From NCBI GenBank assembly GCA_021805445.1, contig JAJZFH010000049.1:102961-166960 (forward strand): a stretch of DNA of 64,000 bases. Reading direction: 5' to 3'. The DNA is from Pseudomonadota bacterium. GTDB taxonomy: Bacteria > Pseudomonadota > Gammaproteobacteria > Burkholderiales > Ferrovaceae. Numbering within the stretch: position 1 is the stretch's first letter; each line of letters opens with the position of its first letter. The position numbers were made by a program, and so were the translations under genes. The notes under the pieces are model-generated. The model saw nothing but the letters and a program-made list of their open reading frames with translations. It was not told the DNA's origin and did no database searches. Shown piece by piece: positions 58,827 through 64,000 of this stretch.

Positions 58827-60280
58827 GACGATTGGATTCTCCCTGTTGAAAAACGTTCTCCCAGATGAAGCACGGCGCAGATCAAGGCCTCCAGATCCCG
58901 TACCCGGGTTCGATGATTGACCAGCGCCACGCGCAGGACGCGCTGCCCGCGCACCAAAGTCGTCGAAAGAACGGCGATTCCGGATTCCTGGAGCGCAATG
59001 GCAATCTGTGCATTCAATGCATCCACTTGTGCGGGTTCAGTTCGATGACGAAAACAGACGATATTGAGCGTGACGGGCGCCATCAACTCGAGGGAGACTT
59101 CCCTGCCCACCCGTTCCGCCATGAAACGCGCCAGTGCACAGGTGTGGGCCATGATGGCTCCTAACCGTTCGGTTCCGTACCGACGCACGGTCATCCAGGT
59201 TTTGAGCGCACGAAATCCACGCGACAGATCAGGCCCGAGATCGCAGGGCCAATCCTCTCCGGCGGCCGTGCCCCGTTCCTCCCGAGCCAGATAGCGGTCG
59301 GAAGAAGAGAAGGTTTGCCGTTGGAGCGAACCCGCGCGGATCAATAAAAACCCGGCATCGTAGGGTACTTGTCCCCACTTGTGAAAATCGAAGGCCAGAG
59401 AATCCGCCTGCTCGATACCCTGGAACAGGGGAGCCAACTCGGCACTCCAACAGCCCAGCGCACCCAATGCACCATCCACATGAAACCACAGAGCCTGTGT
59501 CCGGCACAGGGCAGCAAGGGCGGTCAGATCGTCGATAGCCCCGGTATCCACGGTGCCCGCCGAACCCACCACCATGAAAGGGGTCAACCCCGCCTGACGA
59601 TCCTTACCGATTTGAACCTGGAGCGCCGAAACATCCATCCGCCCAGATTCATCCAGGGCAACCAGATGCAGGGATTTTTTCCCCAACCCACTCAAATCCA
59701 GGGCCTTGTGCAGGGAACCATGCACCGTTGATGCCGCATAGACCGTCAAGGTATGCGCCCCCACCCCCTCCTGACGAACCTTTTCCCCCCACTGAGCAAC
59801 TCGCGCCACCCACAGAGCCATCAGGGTGGCTTGCGAAGTTCCCGTGGTGAAGATCCCTTGCGCCGTCTCCGGAAAGCGAAACCATTCCCGCGCCCAACGC
59901 ACGATTTGTTGTTCTACCGCCACGGGAATCTGGTCACGTCCCCCCAGATTGGCATTCAACCCCCCCGCCAGCATTTCAGCCAACATGCCCACCACCGTCC
60001 CGCCTCCATGGGCCCAGCCCATGAACCCGGGGTGCGCATTCCCTACCGCATAGGGGAGGATATCCCTCATGAACCGTTGATGGATCTCTTCCAGAGGCTG
60101 TCCCGTACAAGGTGAGTTTTCCTGGAAAGAGCGGCGCACCGAAACCGGGATGGGCTGCCACACGGGCCGTTCCGTCAAATTCCGAACATAGTCCAAAAGA
60201 TCATCGAGCATGGCATGGGCCTGATGCCGTTCACTTTCCCAATCGTCGGGATCCAGACTCGATAGGGAGGATTCCGTCAT
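58823..60280 (-). CDS. PLP-dependent group II decarboxylase (aromatic-L-amino-acid/glutamate decarboxylase family)
   Basis: A 485-residue fold-type I decarboxylase. The phosphate loop is FTTGTSQATLMAL (about 144-156), H187 in STVHGSLHKA stacks on PLP, D269 in FHVDGALG contacts the ring nitrogen, and K301 in AFDFHKWGQVPYDAG is the Schiff-base lysine. NAHPGFMGWAHGGGT near the N-terminus resembles the substrate-binding loop. Substrate cannot be predicted: aromatic amino acids, glutamate or other acids are all possible. It overlaps the HDOD and ATP-grasp-like genes by four bases each. Confidence 0.88.
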   Translation of the reverse strand: MTESSLSSLDPDDWESERHQAHAMLDDLLDYVRNLTERPVWQPIPVSVRRSFQENSPCTGQPLEEIHQRFMRDILPYAVGNAHPGFMGWAHGGGTVVGMLAEMLAGGLNANLGGRDQIPVAVEQQIVRWAREWFRFPETAQGIFTTGTSQATLMALWVARVAQWGEKVRQEGVGAHTLTVYAASTVHGSLHKALDLSGLGKKSLHLVALDESGRMDVSALQVQIGKDRQAGLTPFMVVGSAGTVDTGAIDDLTALAALCRTQALWFHVDGALGALGCWSAELAPLFQGIEQADSLAFDFHKWGQVPYDAGFLLIRAGSLQRQTFSSSDRYLAREERGTAAGEDWPCDLGPDLSRGFRALKTWMTVRRYGTERLGAIMAHTCALARFMAERVGREVSLELMAPVTLNIVCFRHRTEPAQVDALNAQIAIALQESGIAVLSTTLVRGQRVLRVALVNHRTRVRDLEALICAVLHLGERFSTGRIQSS

Positions 60281-61119
60281 AAAGACCGGTGGAACCCTTC
60301 CATTTCATGCGGGGCCACCCAGCGCCGTACGTCCAGAGGCGTCATTCGCAATAACCGGCCAATATCGTTGTAATCATCGGGCAAGGCCGCATCGTCCCAC
60401 CCATTGTCGGAATGGCGGGCCAGATTGACCGCCAACGTCACATTGCGCACTCTGGACGAGGTCGCATGTGTATCTTCCATCAGCATGACCAACAGGTGGG
60501 GCAAACCCCATCGAATCACCAGTTCATGCTGCAACGCACGCACGGTAAACCCCAGCACCTCCTCCTGAATGTCCTGACTGCGCAAAGTTTTATCCATCTG
60601 CTGAGCCTCGCGAATTTTGAGAAATTGAAGAGGCGCAAAAATCCATAACAACATTTCCGCCAAATCATGCAACAATGCGGCCATATATACTTCACCGAAG
60701 TGCCGATCATTGAGACGAATGGCCCATTCCCGCGCATAATCTGCCGCCCGTTCGGCGCGCCTTTCCACACGCTGTAGGTTGGCCAGCGCTGCGGGATGCG
60801 CACTCAATTGATCCTCGATTGCGCTCAATCCTCCCATGACCTTTTGGTAAAAAGCGTCCAGGCCCAATACCAGGAGCGCCTGTTCCACTTCGATGATCTC
60901 GGTTTCCTGATGGCGGGATCGATGATTCTGCAAATAACGCAACACGTGTGCCGTCAGGATGGGATCGCGCAACACGACACGCGCCACGGTCAATACCGAA
61001 AGTTGCTTCTCGTCCAGGCGCAGCATCTCCAGATCTGCCAGGCTGTTCCGGGATACCGGCAATGTTGCGGTCTCCAGAAAGGAGAGCCATTGGGAGAGTG
61101 TTCTGAATTCCTCAGTCAT
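60277..61119 (-). CDS. HDOD domain protein
   Basis: A 280-residue protein whose central region (about SLADLEMLRL to GEVYMAALLHDLAEMLLWIF) matches HDOD domains, degenerate relatives of HD phosphohydrolases often found in bacterial signalling. An HD pair is retained in LLHDLAEM, but the full catalytic set is not obvious. GGAGGA lies eight bases before the ATG at 61119; the in-frame ATG at 61125 is too close to it. It begins about 20 bases after flgA on the same strand and overlaps the decarboxylase gene by four bases. Confidence 0.85.
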   Translation of the reverse strand: MTEEFRTLSQWLSFLETATLPVSRNSLADLEMLRLDEKQLSVLTVARVVLRDPILTAHVLRYLQNHRSRHQETEIIEVEQALLVLGLDAFYQKVMGGLSAIEDQLSAHPAALANLQRVERRAERAADYAREWAIRLNDRHFGEVYMAALLHDLAEMLLWIFAPLQFLKIREAQQMDKTLRSQDIQEEVLGFTVRALQHELVIRWGLPHLLVMLMEDTHATSSRVRNVTLAVNLARHSDNGWDDAALPDDYNDIGRLLRMTPLDVRRWVAPHEMEGFHRSL

Positions 61120-61140
61120 CTTCATATCCTCCGAACCGCG

Positions 61141-61836
61141 TCAGTTTCCCGGATTCACACGGACCATACCATTTTCCCGGGCAGTGCCGCTGAGCATTTT
61201 TCCGGTGACCGTACGCACCTGCACATTCTGACCCAACGCTGCGTTGTTCAGAGCCTGCCCATCCGTGCTGATCTTGAAACCGTCCCCCACCACCTGGACC
61301 TGAACCGTCTGCCCTTGCTGGACCACATAGGCCTCGCGCATCATGTCCGCCCTCAGGACCTGTCCCGTATTGAGTCCCTGACGCAACACCTTGCCCGTCA
61401 AGTTGGTCTGTCGAGTCACCATCCCGGAATGATCCAGCACCCCATGACGAATTTCAAAATCCGATTCATTCAACGGGGTGTCCCGCATCAACGGGTGACG
61501 GGCCACATAATAATCGGCGGTCAGAGTCACGCGCACGGGGATCATCCGACTCCATACACTGCCATCGGTTTCGTTGGCACAACGCAACGCCACCATGAAA
61601 CGCCCCTCCGGCCGAACACCCGGCGGAAGAGATAACTGAGGGGAAAGACAGTGCTCCGGCCATTGGCCATAAGCGGGATGCTCCACTGCCACGGAAAGTT
61701 CTCCCTGATCCCCCACCCACTGACTTTCGACAAAGTGCCGTATGGCCGCCACCAGCGTTTCCCCCGTGTCTGCCCAGCCCTGTCGAGCCACCAGGACGAG
61801 GCCCAGCAATCCCGCCATCCCCATCCACTTTGCCAT
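61141..61836 (-). CDS. flgA: Flagellar basal body P-ring formation protein FlgA
   Basis: A 231-residue periplasmic chaperone for FlgI P-ring assembly. It has a signal peptide (MAKWMGMAGLLGLVLVARQGWA) and the SAF/FlgA C-terminal part from YYVARHPLMRDTPLNESDFE to SGTARENGMVRVNPGN. The ATG at 61836 has GGGAGG at good spacing, better than the ATG at 61872 that lies in a hairpin. It is divergent from flgBCDE, the usual arrangement, but flgM and flgN do not follow it; instead an HDOD/PLP/ATP-grasp set does. Confidence 0.95.
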   Translation of the reverse strand: MAKWMGMAGLLGLVLVARQGWADTGETLVAAIRHFVESQWVGDQGELSVAVEHPAYGQWPEHCLSPQLSLPPGVRPEGRFMVALRCANETDGSVWSRMIPVRVTLTADYYVARHPLMRDTPLNESDFEIRHGVLDHSGMVTRQTNLTGKVLRQGLNTGQVLRADMMREAYVVQQGQTVQVQVVGDGFKISTDGQALNNAALGQNVQVRTVTGKMLSGTARENGMVRVNPGN

Positions 61837-61860
61837 TGCGCCTCCCACCTTGAAACCATG

Positions 61861-61883
61861 AAAAAGGGGCATAACCCCCTTTT
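61861..61883. terminator. Terminator-like hairpin in the flgA-flgB divergent region
   Basis: AAAAGGGG (61862-61869) and CCCCTTTT (61876-61883) form a perfect eight-base stem with a six-base loop. Read on the minus strand, the stem ends in CCCCTTTTT, an intrinsic-terminator shape placed 25 bases before the flgA ATG. On the plus strand it ends in TTTT before flgB. Confidence 0.5.
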
Positions 61884-61892
61884 AATCTTCCC

Positions 61893-61920
61893 TTGACGGA
61901 CATTCCCAAAGGAATACCAT
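61893..61920 (+). promoter_or_regulatory. Weak sigma-70-like promoter candidate for flgB
   Basis: TTGACG (61893-61898), 16-base spacer, TACCAT (61915-61920). The -10 match is poor. No convincing sigma-54 or sigma-28 flagellar promoter was found, although TTGGCA at 61936-61941 resembles half of a sigma-54 site. Confidence 0.25.
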
Positions 61921-61964
61921 GATCACTGGAAATCCTTGGCATATTATGGGACAGGAAACTCGTG

Positions 61965-62369
61965 ATGGCTACTACCCTTGACCGCACGTTGCAATTTCAG
62001 CAAAGCGCCCTGCATGTTCAGGAAACGCGTCAGGAGTTGATCGCATCGAATATTGCCAACGCAGATACCCCCGGTTACCTTGCCCGTGACATCGATTTTC
62101 GGGAAGCGCTGGCCACCGCTTTGCAGCAAGGGAAGACCCCGCCTCTGTCCCTGAGCACCTCATCCCCCGATCATCTGGGGGCCCGTACGGGGGAAAATGT
62201 GGCGGGTTCACCGCTTCTGTATCGTTCCACGGTTCAGCCCAGTGCGGACGGAAATACCGTCAATCTGGATGTCGAACGTGCTCAATATTCCGAAAGCGCC
62301 GTGCGCTACCAGGCCAGCCTCCGATTTGGAACCCAGCAGATCCGGGATATCCTGAGCGTTCTGAATTGA
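61965..62369 (+). CDS. flgB: Flagellar basal body rod protein FlgB
   Basis: A 134-residue proximal rod protein. The N-terminal rod signature SNIANADTPGYLARDIDF and the C-terminal SESAVRYQASLRFGTQQIRDIL (abbreviated) are typical of FlgB. CAGGAAA gives a ribosome site for the ATG at 61965. It is the first gene of flgBCDE. Confidence 0.97.
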   Translation: MATTLDRTLQFQQSALHVQETRQELIASNIANADTPGYLARDIDFREALATALQQGKTPPLSLSTSSPDHLGARTGENVAGSPLLYRSTVQPSADGNTVNLDVERAQYSESAVRYQASLRFGTQQIRDILSVLN

Positions 62370-62380
62370 GGTAACGGACC

Positions 62381-62785
62381 ATGTCTCTTTTTGATGTCCT
62401 GAGTATTTCCAGTTCTGCCCTGACAGCCCAGTCGGAGCGTCTCAATGTGGTGGCCAGCAATCTTGCCAATGCAGACAGCGCAACCGGGGCCGATGGTCAG
62501 CCCTACCACGCCAAACAGGTCATTTTCAAGGCCATTCCCCTGAACCACCAGGGAGGCACTGCCGTACAGGTGGACCAGGTCATCAATGATCCCACCCCCA
62601 TGAAAAAAATGTATGACCCAGGTAACCCTCTGGCTGATCCCCAAGGCTTCGTCACGATGCCCAATGTCAATGTCGTGGAAGAAATGGTGAACATGATTTC
62701 CTCTTCCCGGTCTTACCAGAACAACGTGGAAGTCCTGAACACTTCGAATACGCTGTTGCTCAAAACACTCACCCTTGGTCCATAG
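62381..62785 (+). CDS. flgC: Flagellar basal body rod protein FlgC
   Basis: A 134-residue rod protein starting [20 protein letters not shown], with the rod motif [20 protein letters not shown] and the C-terminal coiled-coil end [20 protein letters not shown], all standard for FlgC. GAGGTAACGG precedes the ATG, 11 bases after flgB. Confidence 0.97.
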   Translation: MSLFDVLSISSSALTAQSERLNVVASNLANADSATGADGQPYHAKQVIFKAIPLNHQGGTAVQVDQVINDPTPMKKMYDPGNPLADPQGFVTMPNVNVVEEMVNMISSSRSYQNNVEVLNTSNTLLLKTLTLGP

Positions 62786-62795
62786 GAGCCCCGCC

Positions 62796-63524
62796 ATGAC
62801 CCCCGTCAACCCCACCAGCGCCCTGATCAACCAACTGAACCAATCCAACAGTTCCCTGGGGAACTCCGGCTCGACTTCTTCCAGCCAAGCACTGGGCAGC
62901 GGACTGCCCGGTGTGACCAACACGAGTGCAGCGGCCATGCAAAACAATTTCATGACGCTGCTGATCACCCAATTACAAAACCAGAACCCCATGAACCCCA
63001 TGGACAGTAGCCAGATGACTGCCCAACTGGCCCAGATCAGTACGGTGAGCGGCATCAGTCAGTTGAACCAGACCCTGACCGCGCTCAATACCAGTCTCTC
63101 CGGAAGTCAATCCATGGCTGCCGCCACTGGCCTGATCGGGCATAACGTCCTGGTTCCCGGCAATACCCTCCAGTTGACTTCGGGCACGCCCGCCACTGCG
63201 GGCGTAAGCCTCCCCCAGGCCGTCAGCAACCTGACCGTGACCATCAAAAACAGTGCAGGAACCGTCCTGAACACCCTCGATCTGGGCGCTCAACCGGCGG
63301 GCGTCGTTCCCATCACCTGGAATGGCTTGAACAAATCCGGGGCCCAGGTTCCCTCCGGGGCCTATCAGATAGTCGCCAGCGCCACTCAGGGGAGCACTCC
63401 CGTGACCGCCACCCCCCTGTCTTCCGGAAAGGTGAATTCAGTCACCATGGGAAGTCAGGGGGCGTCTCTCGATTTGGGTACCCTGGGCAGTTTCAACCTT
63501 TCATCCGTCGCCTACATCCAGTAA
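62796..63524 (+). CDS. flgD: Flagellar hook assembly scaffold protein FlgD
   Basis: A 242-residue hook-capping protein needed for FlgE polymerisation. The conserved N-terminal region FMTLLITQLQNQNPMNPMDS and QLAQISTVSGISQLNQTL is present, followed by FlgD Ig-like/tudor domains around ITWNGLNKSGAQVPSGAYQI. AGGAG supports the ATG at 62796; the in-frame ATG at 62775 lies within flgC and is not favoured. Confidence 0.96.
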   Translation: MTPVNPTSALINQLNQSNSSLGNSGSTSSSQALGSGLPGVTNTSAAAMQNNFMTLLITQLQNQNPMNPMDSSQMTAQLAQISTVSGISQLNQTLTALNTSLSGSQSMAAATGLIGHNVLVPGNTLQLTSGTPATAGVSLPQAVSNLTVTIKNSAGTVLNTLDLGAQPAGVVPITWNGLNKSGAQVPSGAYQIVASATQGSTPVTATPLSSGKVNSVTMGSQGASLDLGTLGSFNLSSVAYIQ

Positions 63525-63551
63525 CTTCACCCTCTCCAAGGAGCAACCATC

Positions 63552-64000
63552 ATGGCTTTTCAACAAGGACTCAGTGGGCTGGATGCCTCCGCCAGCCAAT
63601 TGAATACGATTGGCAACAACATCGCCAATGCCAGCACGGTCGGATTCAAATCTTCCAATACGCAATTTTCCGATATCATTGCCTCGGCCTTCAACGGTGC
63701 GGGCAGCACCTCCAGCGGAATCGGGACTCAGGTCTCCAGAATTTCTCAAAGTTTCACTCAAGGCAATATCCAGTCCACGGGAAATTCCCTTGATATGGCC
63801 ATCAATGGTCAGGGGTTTTTTCGCATGAACAACAACGGGAACATCACCTTCACCCGCAACGGGCAGTTTCAACTGGATAAAAACGGGTATCTGGTGGACG
63901 CCGCCGGCAACCAGGTCACCGGGTATCTGGCCGCCAGCAATGGGACCATCGTGGCAGCCACCCCCACCCCCATCCAGATCCCCACCGCCAATCTGGCCCC
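63552..64000 (+). CDS. flgE: Flagellar hook protein FlgE, N-terminal part (cut by window end)
   Basis: The frame from 63552 runs open to the window end, giving 149 codons: MAFQQGLSGLDASASQLNTI, then the rod/hook signature GNNIANASTVGFKSSNTQFS and the NSLDMAINGQGFFRM and ITFTRNGQFQLDKNGYLVD segments, as in FlgE. AAGGAG is placed before the ATG. FlgE polymerises into the hook under the FlgD cap. FlgF-like proteins share these motifs, but the position after flgD favours FlgE. Confidence 0.93.
   Translation, partial: MAFQQGLSGLDASASQLNTIGNNIANASTVGFKSSNTQFSDIIASAFNGAGSTSSGIGTQVSRISQSFTQGNIQSTGNSLDMAINGQGFFRMNNNGNITFTRNGQFQLDKNGYLVDAAGNQVTGYLAASNGTIVAATPTPIQIPTANLA

Noticed and set aside
61921..61964. 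Sigma-54 promoter for flgB at TTGGCATATTATGGG
   Set aside because: The TGGCA half fits but the required GC at -12 (TTGC) is not at the correct spacing.
1..64000. CRISPR arrays, insertion sequences, prophage, tRNA or rRNA genes
   Set aside because: No regular spaced repeats, transposase or integrase motifs, or cloverleaf/rRNA sequences were recognised; the window is packed with conserved housekeeping genes.

Overview
The window is a dense, chromosomal, housekeeping stretch of a Gram-negative bacterium, most likely a betaproteobacterium. The evidence is gene order and gene types: smc followed by zipA, scpA-scpB-rluB beside trpS, yciB-bolA-ppiC, secA-argJ-Nudix/ThiE, a full mra/dcw cluster ending in lpxC, lipid A genes, meso-DAP synthesis and a flagellar flg cluster. 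Genus cannot be settled from this sequence alone. No transposase, integrase, CRISPR array, tRNA or rRNA was seen. No gap over 300 bases lacks a gene; the longest, 46283-46644, is filled by the RNase P RNA.

Layout. 1-3804 (minus): zipA fragment and smc. 3873-8414 (plus): queF-dapC-dapD-dapE-prmB, tightly coupled. 8305-12594 (minus): PHP phosphatase (rnm), trpS, scpA, scpB, rluB. 12743-14432 (plus): yciB, bolA, parvulin. 14469-18861 (minus): ygfX-purL. 18938-20731 (plus): ygfZ and an LpxL-type acyltransferase. 20728-25660 (minus): secA, argJ, Nudix-ThiE fusion. 25767-26207 (plus): DciA-like. 26192-43806 (minus): the dcw cluster mraZ-rsmH-ftsL-ftsI-murE-murF-mraY-murD-ftsW-murG-murC-murB-ftsQ-ftsA-ftsZ-lpxC, without the ddl gene that usually sits between murB and ftsQ. 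44002-46282 (plus): feoA-feoB-small Cys-rich membrane protein. 46301-49535 (minus): glmS-pyrC and rnpB. 49609-51962 (minus): short rubrerythrin, Fe-S CCG-domain protein, DUF3501. 52036-56165 (minus): REC-PAS-GGDEF protein, queC, a queD-like triple-domain protein, queE, rppH. 56264-61836 (minus): flgA followed by an uncharacterised four-gene set (HDOD, PLP decarboxylase, ATP-grasp-like, PLP fold-type I). 61965-64000 (plus): flgB-flgC-flgD-flgE (cut by the window end).

How the genes work together. dapCDE supply meso-diaminopimelate for MurE; glmS supplies amino sugar for the Mur pathway; lpxC and lpxL serve lipid A; smc plus scpAB form the condensin; queF, queC, queD-like and queE together cover most of preQ1 synthesis. 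Regulation visible in the sequence includes a strong mraZ promoter with TGGG repeats, a rubrerythrin promoter with a PerR/Irr-like inverted repeat just after the -10, a feo promoter overlapping a Fur-like site, a glmS promoter with a palindrome in its spacer, and an rnpB promoter inside the end of pyrC.

The most interesting items are the QueD-like protein made of three T-fold repeats whose catalytic residues are spread over different repeats, and the translationally coupled HDOD/PLP/ATP-grasp/PLP set downstream of flgA, which looks like an undescribed small-molecule or peptide-modifying pathway.
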